Of a DNA stretch of 13,823 bases, positions 7,402-13,823 are shown piece after piece; position 1 is the first letter of the stretch; each line of letters starts with the position of its first letter. The stretch comes from Clostridia bacterium (GTDB lineage: Bacteria > Bacillota_A > Clostridia > Oscillospirales > CAG-272): contig JAGDAM010000298.1 of assembly GCA_017959485.1 (NCBI GenBank), forward strand, positions 1-13,823. The letters are read 5' to 3'. The notes beneath the pieces are model-generated. The model was not told where the DNA came from. It worked only from the letters and a program-made list of their open reading frames with translations, and did no database searches. The position numbers were made by a program, and so were the translations under genes.

Positions 7402-7443
7402 AAAAAAGTTCCCCAAGTTGCAAGCATTTCGGGGAACTTTTTT
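7402..7443. terminator. Strong bidirectional intrinsic terminator
   Basis: AAAAAAGTTCCCC (7402-7414) and GGGGAACTTTTTT (7431-7443) are perfect 13-bp complements around a 16-nt loop. The GC part is next to the loop, with an A-tract before and a T-tract after, which is the classic two-way intrinsic terminator. It ends the transporter transcript on the + strand and the four-gene operon on the - strand; both genes face it. Confidence 0.9.
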
Positions 7444-7531
7444 CATTATTCAGTTTTTTTCTTTCCGCAGACGACCGACTCGCAGCGGAATAGCCGGGGT
7501 TGAATTCATTCGCGGGTATTGCAACTCAGTT

Positions 7532-8143
7532 TTAATGACCTTCATTAACGTAGTAGTCGAGTTGGTCCAAAATCACGAGCTGCAGATTCTCGGCGGCAAA
7601 TTGTCCGGATTGTTCAACATCATATTCCGTCCAGACGTTATCGATAAAAACAGGAATATCGCGAAACCGGCAAAACGCGATGGCAAGCGATCTCGGCTGT
7701 TCTCCGACAATCAAAACCTCTTGCTCGTCGGGGTTCGGGACGTCGTAAGCTTTTATCGCATCCTGCTTTACGGTGCCGATATAGAAGAAATCGAGTTTTC
7801 CGGACTTGACCATCTCCATAATCACGTCCAGTTCTTCGTCTGTAATCCCGATTCTTCCGTTCTCATCGTTCACTATCAAAACCGTTCGCTCATATTCATC
7901 ACTGCCTTCGGTGAGAGCCTCATAAGTGATATGCGGTATGTTTTTCACCGGAAGGCTTCTCCTGAAGCCGACGTGCGGTCCGTATTCTAAGAATTGAATC
8001 GGATGAACGGTCGTATATTCCTGAACGAGCTGATCATATGAATCAAGAAAAACTCCGGGATTGTTTTGCTTACAAGAAAAAAGCGTGAAGCAAAGCAGCA
8101 TAAGAGCTGTTAGCAGGATTATTATAATTCTTTTGTAAAACAT
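7532..8143 (-). CDS. Small lipoprotein of unknown function
   Basis: The start at 8143 gives a 203-residue protein beginning MFYKR, with a hydrophobic core and lipobox LFSC (Cys24), so it is exported and lipid-anchored. A longer in-frame start at 8191 would place 16 residues before the signal peptide and overlap the dipeptidase gene, and is rejected. GAGG lies 5 nt before the chosen ATG. The gene starts 8 nt after the dipeptidase stop and ends the operon. I do not recognise the mature part. It is acidic, with hydrophobic strands (RTVLIVND, LDFFYIG, EQEVLIVG, LQLVILDQL) alternating with helices, which suggests a compact alpha/beta fold. Base composition is clearly lower in GC than the neighbouring operon genes (hand counts of 60-base lines gave about 38-48%, against about 65% in part of the dipeptidase), so it may be a later arrival. 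Confidence 0.75.
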   Translation of the reverse strand: MFYKRIIIILLTALMLLCFTLFSCKQNNPGVFLDSYDQLVQEYTTVHPIQFLEYGPHVGFRRSLPVKNIPHITYEALTEGSDEYERTVLIVNDENGRIGITDEELDVIMEMVKSGKLDFFYIGTVKQDAIKAYDVPNPDEQEVLIVGEQPRSLAIAFCRFRDIPVFIDNVWTEYDVEQSGQFAAENLQLVILDQLDYYVNEGH

Positions 8144-8151
8144 GACGTCCT

Positions 8152-9102
8152 CTAAAGCGCTTTTCTTAAGTATTCGTACCAGTTCCGCCACGCGACCTTT
8201 TCGACTACGCTGTCGGAAAAACCCGCGCGGAGCATCTCGCCGATCAGCAGGTCGTGTATCGATGATGATTCGTCGAGCGGCTCGGGATACCAGCCGTCAA
8301 CACCGTCGATATCGCAGCCGAAGCCGACCGAGTCCTCGCCGAGAAGGTCGATCGCGTGGCGCAGATGCCGGAACAGCCCGTCGACGGTACGATCATTTTC
8401 ATCCTCAGAAATAAAAGGAGGATAAAGATTAAGTCCAATCACGCCGCCGCGGTCGACGAGAGCTTTTGCCATTTCGCCGGTCAGATTGCGCGAATGCGGA
8501 CAAAGCGCGCGGAAGTTTGAATGAGTCGCGACCGGCGGCTTTGCCGACAGCTCCATAACGTCCCAAAAGGACCTGTCCGACAGATGCGAAACGTCAAATA
8601 TCATGCCGAGCCGGTTTCCCTCGGCGATGATTTCCCTGCCGAACCCGGACAGGCCGGTGTCCTCCTCGCCCTCCGCGATCCGGTTGCTCTTTGCGAGCGC
8701 GTTCGACAGCCAGGCAAGCCCGAAGACGCGTATGCCGGCGTCGTAAAACTCGCGCAGATCTTCGACCGAACGGACGCAGGACCCGCCCTCCTCGGTCAGG
8801 AGCGCGGCGTGCCGTCCGGACGAAAGCGTCCGTTCTATTCCGGAAAAATCGGTCACCGGGGAGAAAAGGTCCCGGTTCCCCGCCGCCTCGTCTGCAAACA
8901 GAGAAAGATAACGCTTTGCGAGCCGGTAGGCGTCGTCGGGCGTCTGTCCCGGACCTCCGCAGAAAAGAGCGACGAACTGCAGCTGAGGGCGTTCCGAACT
9001 GAAATTATAGGCGTTTATAAGAGGCCTGCCTTTTTTTAGGCCGGATATGCTGTCGCAGTGGCCGTCGACCACGAACGTGCCCGAAAGAGTCCCGCCGTTC
9101 AT
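8152..9102 (-). CDS. M19 family membrane-dipeptidase-type zinc dipeptidase
   Basis: The 316-residue protein belongs to peptidase family M19 (renal dipeptidase), which splits dipeptides, often those with a D-residue at the C-terminal side, using two zinc ions. Metal-site residues are present: H15 and D17 (DGHCDS), bridging E105 (TEEGG), H173 (DVSHLSD) and H194 (ATHSN). H173 and H194 are 21 apart, as in the human enzyme. R205 (HSRN) and D264 (GFGCDIDG) also match. The human substrate-site His152 is replaced here by W131, as I recall for many bacterial members. The start at 9102 is chosen because its ATG overlaps the stop of the hydrolase gene as ATGA (translational coupling) and because the family begins just before the DGHCDS motif. 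An in-frame ATG at 9198 would add 32 out-of-family residues that overlap the upstream gene. There is no signal peptide, so it is cytosolic. Confidence 0.92.
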   Translation of the reverse strand: MNGGTLSGTFVVDGHCDSISGLKKGRPLINAYNFSSERPQLQFVALFCGGPGQTPDDAYRLAKRYLSLFADEAAGNRDLFSPVTDFSGIERTLSSGRHAALLTEEGGSCVRSVEDLREFYDAGIRVFGLAWLSNALAKSNRIAEGEEDTGLSGFGREIIAEGNRLGMIFDVSHLSDRSFWDVMELSAKPPVATHSNFRALCPHSRNLTGEMAKALVDRGGVIGLNLYPPFISEDENDRTVDGLFRHLRHAIDLLGEDSVGFGCDIDGVDGWYPEPLDESSSIHDLLIGEMLRAGFSDSVVEKVAWRNWYEYLRKAL

Positions 9103-9977
9103 CTGGCAAATCTGTCGAACCAGAGTCCGAGTTCCTCCTGCATGACGGAGTTGATCTTGTGTCCGCGGCCGCGCAGGCGGCGCAGTTCGGCATAGCACCC
9201 GCGGCGGCGCAGAGCCGCGATATATTCGGCTGAAAAGCGGTATTCCACCGAAACGTCGGCGTCTCCGTGCCAGATCTTTATCGGGCAGGGCAGCTCGGAA
9301 TATCTTTTTCCGTCTATTACCACCGTCCGGTTGTTCCAGGGATCGAGGCCGGCGGTTTTTTCTTTTTCAAAGAAGACCGTCTGAGAAAAGCCGTACTGAT
9401 CGGCTATCACCTCGCGCAGCCAAAAATCCTTTTTAGCATCGCGGATCGCGTCGAAGGAACCGTGCTCGAGCTTGGAGCCGAGAAACTCCCCGTGCAGATT
9501 GGTGCGGGGATAGAAGAGTCCTATCGCTTTTACGATGTTCGGAAAAAGATTCACGAAATTGAGCGCGCAGATGCCGCCCATCGAGGCGCCCGAAACGAAG
9601 AGCCGGCGCTCGACGTTGTATTCCGAAACGATCGTCTCGTAAGCGCGGTTGACCGCCTCGCAGTAGCGGCGGTTGCCGTAGGAGCGGCCGTCGGGACGCG
9701 TCCCGTGGATGTCGAACGCGGCGTATCTCGAAAGGATGCCCTCGCCGAGATACTTCAAGCCGCCGCGGGCGTCCTCCGCCTCGCAGACGCGTCCTCCCGA
9801 GCCGTGGGCGCAGAAGATGAGCGGAACCGCACATCCCTCCTCCGAATAGGAGTCGGGCAGCGAGAGCACCGCCTCGCTTATTCCCTCTTCGTAACGGTCG
9901 GTGACCGTCTCGGGCTCGTCCGACAGCGAGCCGCCGGCAAAGCTGTTGTATTTTACTTTGAACCAGATAAGTTTCAT
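9099..9977 (-). CDS. Alpha/beta hydrolase (esterase or S9-like peptidase)
   Basis: This 292-residue protein has an alpha/beta-hydrolase catalytic set: nucleophile elbow GASMGG with Ser132, acid Asp239 in HGDADV, and His273 in GRGHKI. An oxyanion-hole HGSGG lies at 59-62. The fold resembles feruloyl esterase, poly(3-hydroxybutyrate) depolymerase or prolyl-oligopeptidase-like hydrolases; the exact substrate cannot be read from the sequence. No signal peptide is seen, so it should be cytosolic, unlike secreted feruloyl esterases. GGAGG stands 8 nt before the ATG, within the 14-nt gap after the upstream oxidoreductase-like gene, so it is in the same operon. Its stop overlaps the dipeptidase start by four bases. 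In context it may remove an ester group such as an acetyl from a sugar or peptide conjugate; that is inference. Confidence 0.85.
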   Translation of the reverse strand: MKLIWFKVKYNSFAGGSLSDEPETVTDRYEEGISEAVLSLPDSYSEEGCAVPLIFCAHGSGGRVCEAEDARGGLKYLGEGILSRYAAFDIHGTRPDGRSYGNRRYCEAVNRAYETIVSEYNVERRLFVSGASMGGICALNFVNLFPNIVKAIGLFYPRTNLHGEFLGSKLEHGSFDAIRDAKKDFWLREVIADQYGFSQTVFFEKEKTAGLDPWNNRTVVIDGKRYSELPCPIKIWHGDADVSVEYRFSAEYIAALRRRGCYAELRRLRGRGHKINSVMQEELGLWFDRFAR

Positions 9978-9991
9978 AAATAAGACCTCCG

Positions 9992-11221
9992 TCAGCAGAG
10001 TTCGGTGACGTCACGGGACGGACGGGTTTTGTAAAGTCCGTGAGTGAAATCGGGTATTTCGATTACGCGTCCCTCTTCGATAGACTGCGCGGACAGGCAG
10101 GTGACCGACATCCACGCCGCGGCGTCGTAAACGTCGAGCGGAAGCTCGGTACCGTTCGCCAGAGCCCGGAAAAAGTCGCGGTAGATGAGATAGTCCATCC
10201 CGCCGTGTCCGGCCTTCTTCTCCTCGGGGGTGATGTCCTTCCAGAGGCGCGGAAGATATTTGTCAAAGTATTTCGCGTGCATCGAGCCGGCGTAGGCGCC
10301 GACCGACAGATGCGGCGTCCAGTACTCCTTCTCGGCGTCTCCGTCGATATAGACGATGTCCGAGTTCATATCGTAAAGGCCCCGCGTTCCGCGGATCTGC
10401 AGCTCGCGGCTGTAGAAGCGCGGGAGCGTGGTATCGAGCTTGAGCATGATGCTCTCGCCGTTCTCGCATTTGATGAGCGTGTGGAAAATATCCCCCTGAG
10501 CCCACTTTTTGCCGCGCAGATAGGCGAGTTCCTCTCTCGATTCGGTATATTCGGCCATGCCGAAGGAATCGGACGACAGCGAAACGAGACTGACCATCCG
10601 GTTACCGCGTCCGATATTCAGTATCTTGGCGAGCGGGCCGAGCTCGTGGGTCGGGTAGTTCTCGCAGTTGCGGTTCATATAGTTGCGCAGACGGTAATGC
10701 CTGTTGATATCTCCGAAACCGATCTCGTAGCGCAGATCGTGTCCGTAGGAACCCGAGCAGTGCACGAGGCGTCCGAACAGTCCGTCTCTGACCATCGCCG
10801 TCACCGCCAGCTCCTCGGCGTTGTAGCAGCAGTTCTCCATCATCATCACCGGGACGCCGGTCTCTTCCTGAACCCTGACCAGTTCGAAGCAGTCATCGAC
10901 GGTATACGCCCCTCCGACCTCGAATCCGCAGGGCTTGCCCGCCTTCATGCACTCGACCGCCAGCGGCACGTGCGCCTCCCATCCGGCTGTTATGATGACC
11001 GCGTCGACGTCGGGTCTCGCGATCGCCTCGTGCGCGTCGGTGGTTCCGTAGGGAGCGTACCCCGCCCTCTCGACGACGATATTCCGCGCCCGGTCCACTC
11101 TGTCCTGATAGACGTCGCAGACAACAGTGACGTTTACAAGATCGATTCGGAGCAGAACCGACTTGAGGATGCTGTAGCCGCGGTTTCCGAGCCCGATTAT
11201 CGCTGTGTTTATTTTTTCCAT
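9992..11221 (-). CDS. GH109-like NAD-dependent glycosidase (Gfo/Idh/MocA fold)
   Basis: This 409-residue protein has an N-terminal Rossmann fold with GLGNRG (10-15) and a Gfo/Idh/MocA C-terminal domain. It lacks the EKP motif of the dehydrogenases and has EVGG (101-104) instead, close to the EVPA of GH109. Other GH109 marks are YPTHELGP (189-196), AGHGGMD (337-343), DVYDAAAW (363-370) and the ending PDFTHG (390-395). GH109 enzymes remove alpha-linked N-acetylgalactosamine through an NAD-dependent redox mechanism. Related unnamed groups act on other sugars, so GalNAc specificity is uncertain. No signal peptide is seen, so it should be cytosolic, whereas several described GH109 enzymes are exported. 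A GAGG lies 9 nt before the ATG. It is the first gene of the operon, after the promoter at 11261-11289. Confidence 0.85.
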   Translation of the reverse strand: MEKINTAIIGLGNRGYSILKSVLLRIDLVNVTVVCDVYQDRVDRARNIVVERAGYAPYGTTDAHEAIARPDVDAVIITAGWEAHVPLAVECMKAGKPCGFEVGGAYTVDDCFELVRVQEETGVPVMMMENCCYNAEELAVTAMVRDGLFGRLVHCSGSYGHDLRYEIGFGDINRHYRLRNYMNRNCENYPTHELGPLAKILNIGRGNRMVSLVSLSSDSFGMAEYTESREELAYLRGKKWAQGDIFHTLIKCENGESIMLKLDTTLPRFYSRELQIRGTRGLYDMNSDIVYIDGDAEKEYWTPHLSVGAYAGSMHAKYFDKYLPRLWKDITPEEKKAGHGGMDYLIYRDFFRALANGTELPLDVYDAAAWMSVTCLSAQSIEEGRVIEIPDFTHGLYKTRPSRDVTELC

Positions 11222-11260
11222 TCGGAGGTTCCTCGATTCTATGATGATTTAAACAAGTCT

Positions 11261-11289
11261 ATTATACTGTTAATCCGCATTATAGTCAA
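11261..11289 (-). promoter_or_regulatory. Promoter of the four-gene GH109-like operon
   Basis: On the - strand TTGACT (11289-11284) is followed after 17 bp by TATAAT (11266-11261), a near-consensus sigma-A promoter. Transcription would start near 11254, about 33 nt before the ATG. No terminator is visible before 7443, so the transcript can cover all four genes. Confidence 0.8.
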
Positions 11290-11368
11290 TAGAAACAGGT
11301 AATAAAAAGGAACATCATTTGAGAATTGACTGTGATTTTGATGACTCTTTACAAACCGTTATTAAAGA

Positions 11369-11405
11369 GCACGTTGAAACTTCGGGTCCTCGCTTGACAA
11401 CGTGC
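11369..11405. promoter_or_regulatory. Inverted repeat overlapping the M20 gene promoter, candidate operator
   Basis: GCACGTTG (11369-11376) and CAACGTGC (11398-11405) are perfect 8-bp complements separated by 21 bp. The right arm covers the last two bases of the -35 element and enters the spacer. A regulator bound to both arms would block or loop the promoter. The arms are 29 bp centre to centre. Protein binding is inference; the repeat itself is seen. Confidence 0.5.
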
Positions 11406-11422
11406 GGGATGTGTGTTAGAAT
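11394..11422 (+). promoter_or_regulatory. Promoter of the M20 peptidase / dehydrogenase operon
   Basis: TTGACA (11394-11399) is a perfect -35, followed after 17 bp by TAGAAT (11417-11422) with a TG one base upstream. Transcription would begin near 11429, so the leader is only about 18 nt and consists mainly of the GGAGG site (11434-11438), 8 nt before the ATG. Confidence 0.8.
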
Positions 11423-11446
11423 TATCCGCGGACGGAGGACCTTACC

Positions 11447-12574
11447 ATGTCTTTTAATCTTGATGAATATCTTTCCGATCTGCGTTATCTTGTCAATATC
11501 GACAGCGGACGCGGATGCCCGGAAGGCGCGCTCGGCGTCGCGCGTTTTTTCGAGGAACGCTACCGGGCGCTCGGACTCGCAACCGAGATCAGATACGACG
11601 GCGAGGACCGGGAATCGCCCTTCTTTACCGCGTCCAACCGGACGGGCGGCCGGTTCGATCTGCTGCTCGCCGCGCACATGGACACCGTTTTCCCGGCGGG
11701 TACCGCGAAGGCGCGGCCCTTCTCGATAGATGAAGAAGGAAGAGGCCGCGGACCCGGGATCATCGACTGCAAAGGCGGATGCCTTCTGATCTATTACATC
11801 CTGCGCGACCTTCTGGCGGAGGGACGGGCAAACTTTTCCTTCTGCGTCGCTATGAATTCGGACGAAGAGACGGGGAGTCTGCGCTCCCGCGCTTTCTTCG
11901 AGGAACTTGCCGACAGATCCGACCGCTGCTTCCTTTTCGAACCGGGACGGGCGCGCGGGGAATTCGTTTCCCGCCGCAAGGGAGGCAACAATTACACGGT
12001 AAGCTGCAAAGGGATCCCCGCGCATTCGGGCGTCGATCCGGAAAAAGGCGCGAGCGCGATCCTCGAGCTTTCCCGCTGGATCCCGATCCTTTACGGTAAG
12101 TTCTTCCGCCCTGCCGACGACGTGATAATCAACGTCGGAAAGTTCACAGGCGGCGGGGACGGAGGCGCCGTGCCCGACAGGGCCTCATTCACCGTCAGCA
12201 TGAGGGCGATGAGCCGCGAGGACATCGAAGAAGCCGACAGCTTCATCAAATCGATGCCCGAACACCCCTTCGACCCGAGATGCAAGATCACGGTTGAATC
12301 GAGACCGTCAAGACCGGTAATGACTCCCGACGACCGTGCTAACCGGCTGATATCTGTCTTCGAGGCCGCCGGGCTCGAGCTCGGCCAGCCGGTCGAGATG
12401 ATTTCCACGGGCGGCGGCTCGGACGGCAACTTCATTTCCGCGCGCGGCTGTCCGGTCGTCGACGGCTGCGGGCCGTGCGGTACTCACCTTCATACCGCCG
12501 ACGAATACCTGGATATTCCATCGGTTGCAAAGAGATACGCGCTGATGAAAAATATAATCAACCGTCTGTTCTGA
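11447..12574 (+). CDS. M20 family zinc metallopeptidase (carboxypeptidase G2-like)
   Basis: This 375-residue cytosolic enzyme belongs to peptidase family M20 (glutamate carboxypeptidase / ArgE / DapE group), which hydrolyses amide bonds next to a free carboxylate with two metal ions. All metal and catalytic residues are present: H77 and D79 (AAHMDT), D107 (IDCKGG), E140 and E141 (DEETGS), E165 (FEPG) and H349 (THLHTADE). The lid or dimerisation domain is inserted at about 180-290, opening with the PAHSG motif (191-195). The length is normal for the family and there is no signal peptide. A GGAGG lies 8 nt before the ATG. The gene leads a two-gene operon divergent from the GH109-like operon. 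In context it may trim an amino acid from an imported conjugate, for example deacylating an N-acyl amino acid; this is inference. Confidence 0.9.
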   Translation: MSFNLDEYLSDLRYLVNIDSGRGCPEGALGVARFFEERYRALGLATEIRYDGEDRESPFFTASNRTGGRFDLLLAAHMDTVFPAGTAKARPFSIDEEGRGRGPGIIDCKGGCLLIYYILRDLLAEGRANFSFCVAMNSDEETGSLRSRAFFEELADRSDRCFLFEPGRARGEFVSRRKGGNNYTVSCKGIPAHSGVDPEKGASAILELSRWIPILYGKFFRPADDVIINVGKFTGGGDGGAVPDRASFTVSMRAMSREDIEEADSFIKSMPEHPFDPRCKITVESRPSRPVMTPDDRANRLISVFEAAGLELGQPVEMISTGGGSDGNFISARGCPVVDGCGPCGTHLHTADEYLDIPSVAKRYALMKNIINRLF

Positions 12575-12583
12575 GGTGCAATT

Positions 12584-13732
12584 ATGGCAGGAATCAATCT
12601 GAAAATCAAAAACGGCTCCCGCGAAAAGTTCCGCGTGGGAATCATCGGTACCGGCAACATCGCGAGACATCACGTAAAGACCTATCTTACCTTCGAAAAC
12701 GTCGAAATCGTCGCCCTCTGCGACATCATACCCGGAAAGGCCGAGGCGTTCGCAAGGCAGTTCGGGCTCGACTCGGCGCGTGTATATACCGATCACGAAT
12801 CGATCATCGACAAAGAGGAGCTCGACTGTGTAAGCGTCTGCACCTACAACTGCCAGCATGCGGCGCCGACCGTCTACGCTCTCTCGCACGGCGTCGACGT
12901 GCTGCTCGAGAAGCCCTTCTCGGCCACCATGGAGGACGCCGTCGCCATGATGCGCGCCGAAAAGGAGAGCGGGAGAATACTCTCCATCGGTTTCCAGCCC
13001 AGATTCGACAAGAATATGCAGATGATCGGAAAGATCGTAAAATCGGGCGCGCTCGGAAAGATATATTACATCCAGACGGGCGGCGGACGCCGTATGGGCA
13101 TCCCGGCGAACGACAATCGCACCAGCTTCATCCGAAAGGACACCGCCGGAATCGGCGCCCTCGCCGACATCGGCTGCTACTCGCTCGATATGGTGCTGAA
13201 TGCCGTCGGATACCCGAAGCCGCTGACCGTATCCGGATTCAAGACAGATTATTTCGGGAAGCGTCCGGATACCTATCAGAATTCCGCAGACCCCGAGCGC
13301 CTTGCCGATATGTTCGGCGTGGACGATTTCGCCGGAGCCCTGATCCGGCTCGAGGGAGGAATCTTCCTCGATTTCAGGATCGCCTGGGCGATGAATATAA
13401 ACACTCCGGGCGACACGATCATCCTCGGAACCGAAGCCGGCCTGCGCATCCCCTCCACCGACTGCTGGAACGGCTCGACCGGAGGCCCGATGACAGTCTA
13501 CCGCACCCTCGCCGGCCAGCCGGTCGAGGAGACCGTCCCGCTCCTGCGCGACTCCGAGGCGGACGGCACCCTGTGGCAGAGGAAGATCTACTCTTTCCTC
13601 GACGCCGTCGCAAACCGCAAGCCGTCGCCGGTGCCTTCCTCGCAAATCATTATCAATCAGGCGATCATCGACGGTATCGTCCGCTCCGCCGAGCTCGGCC
13701 GCGAGGTCGAAGTGGAGATACCCGAGATCTGA
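12584..13732 (+). CDS. Gfo/Idh/MocA family sugar dehydrogenase
   Basis: This 382-residue protein is an NAD(P)-dependent oxidoreductase acting on sugars or inositols in the cytosol. The nucleotide-binding motif GTGNIARHH lies at 22-30 and the catalytic EKP motif with Lys110 at 109-111, followed by GFQPRF (136-141). The usual D-G-H-D active-site motif reads DIGCYSLD (195-202), so Tyr199 replaces the common His, as I recall for glucose-fructose oxidoreductase-like members. Unlike the GH109-like protein at 9992-11221 it keeps EKP and should be a true dehydrogenase. It follows the M20 gene by 9 nt, and its ribosome site (GAGGTG) overlaps that gene's TGA stop, so the pair is co-translated. A C-terminal Gfo/Idh/MocA substrate domain covers about 150-370. 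The substrate is unknown. Confidence 0.92.
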   Translation: MAGINLKIKNGSREKFRVGIIGTGNIARHHVKTYLTFENVEIVALCDIIPGKAEAFARQFGLDSARVYTDHESIIDKEELDCVSVCTYNCQHAAPTVYALSHGVDVLLEKPFSATMEDAVAMMRAEKESGRILSIGFQPRFDKNMQMIGKIVKSGALGKIYYIQTGGGRRMGIPANDNRTSFIRKDTAGIGALADIGCYSLDMVLNAVGYPKPLTVSGFKTDYFGKRPDTYQNSADPERLADMFGVDDFAGALIRLEGGIFLDFRIAWAMNINTPGDTIILGTEAGLRIPSTDCWNGSTGGPMTVYRTLAGQPVEETVPLLRDSEADGTLWQRKIYSFLDAVANRKPSPVPSSQIIINQAIIDGIVRSAELGREVEVEIPEI

Positions 13733-13789
13733 GGAGAAAGAGTACACGCTGCCGTTCGCGGTATTGCCTTAATTTCCCCAAACCGAAAG

Positions 13790-13823
13790 GGGCTGTAAAA
13801 AAAGTCAACTTTTTTTACAGCCC
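13790..13823. repeat. Perfect 15-bp inverted repeat at the window edge
   Basis: GGGCTGTAAAAAAAG (13790-13804) and CTTTTTTTACAGCCC (13809-13823) are exact complements around a 4-nt loop TCAA. The GC part is at the base and A7/T7 next to the loop, the reverse of a normal intrinsic terminator. The GGGCTGT outer end recalls terminal repeats of some Firmicute insertion sequences or MITEs (from memory). It lies about 57 nt after the dehydrogenase stop and may still act as a transcription stop. The window ends at its last base, so it may extend further. Confidence 0.7.

Noticed and set aside
8144..8191. Extended N-terminus for the small lipoprotein
   Set aside because: It would place 16 residues before the signal peptide and overlap the end of the dipeptidase gene.
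9103..9198. Extended N-terminus for the M19 dipeptidase
   Set aside because: The extra 32 residues read over the hydrolase gene and do not resemble the family; the ATGA overlap start at 9102 is standard for coupled genes.
10040..11302. Open frame of 420 codons antisense to the GH109-like gene
   Set aside because: Charged low-motif translation, no ribosome site, and the opposite strand carries a clear family member with promoter and ribosome site.
11345..11369. Inverted repeat CTCTTT/AAAGAG as a terminator or operator
   Set aside because: Only six pairs with a 13-nt loop and no T-tract; likely chance in an AT-rich spacer.
12308..13747. Open frame of 479 codons antisense to the M20/dehydrogenase operon
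   Set aside because: It spans two genes on the other strand and has no recognisable motifs; an effect of GC-rich third positions.

Overview
This 13.8 kb window looks like a chromosomal piece of a GC-rich member of the Clostridia (Firmicutes), probably a gut or anaerobic lineage. The basis is a spermidine/putrescine permease fused to its binding protein (a layout I know from Clostridia), strong GGAGG-type ribosome binding sites, sigma-A-like promoters with 17-18 bp spacers, and short Firmicute-style lipoprotein signals. The taxonomic call is inference. I see no tRNA, rRNA, CRISPR array, transposase or phage gene.

Layout. (1) 1-2134, + strand: the last codons of a likely potB, overlapping a potC-potD fusion, closed by a hairpin terminator at 2160-2206. 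(2) 4048 down to 2213, - strand: typA/bipA, with its own promoter and a double-hairpin leader. (3) 5890 down to 4169, - strand: a large lipoprotein with two N-terminal repeats and a C-terminal endonuclease/exonuclease/phosphatase (EEP) domain. It is divergent from (4) 6028-7266, + strand: an organophosphate:phosphate antiporter (OPA) type MFS transporter. Their two promoters lie back to back inside one perfect inverted repeat. (5) 7267-7531: a convergent intergenic spacer with a 7-nt tandem repeat, a hairpin and a strong two-way terminator. (6) 11221 down to 7532, - strand: a four-gene operon of a GH109-like NAD-binding protein, an alpha/beta hydrolase, an M19 dipeptidase (ATGA overlap) and a small lower-GC lipoprotein, run from a TTGACT-17-TATAAT promoter. 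(7) 11447-13732, + strand: a divergent two-gene operon of an M20 metallopeptidase and a Gfo/Idh/MocA dehydrogenase. (8) 13790-13823: a perfect inverted repeat at the window edge.

How it may fit together. Regions 6 and 7 together encode a glycosidase-like enzyme, an esterase-like hydrolase, a dipeptidase, a carboxypeptidase-like enzyme and a sugar dehydrogenase. All lack signal peptides, so they should act in the cytosol; the lipoprotein is the only exported product. This suggests breakdown of an imported amino-sugar/peptide conjugate, for example from mucin glycopeptide or cell wall, but the substrate is not proven. Regions 3 and 4 suggest a second pair: a surface phosphoesterase-like lipoprotein releasing a phosphorylated product and an OPA transporter importing it.

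Three likely start corrections are made: the transporter starts at TTG 6028, the dipeptidase at 9102 and the small lipoprotein at 8143. No stretch over 300 bases is without a gene; the two longest spacers are 7267-7531 and 11222-11446, and both carry regulatory structures described below.
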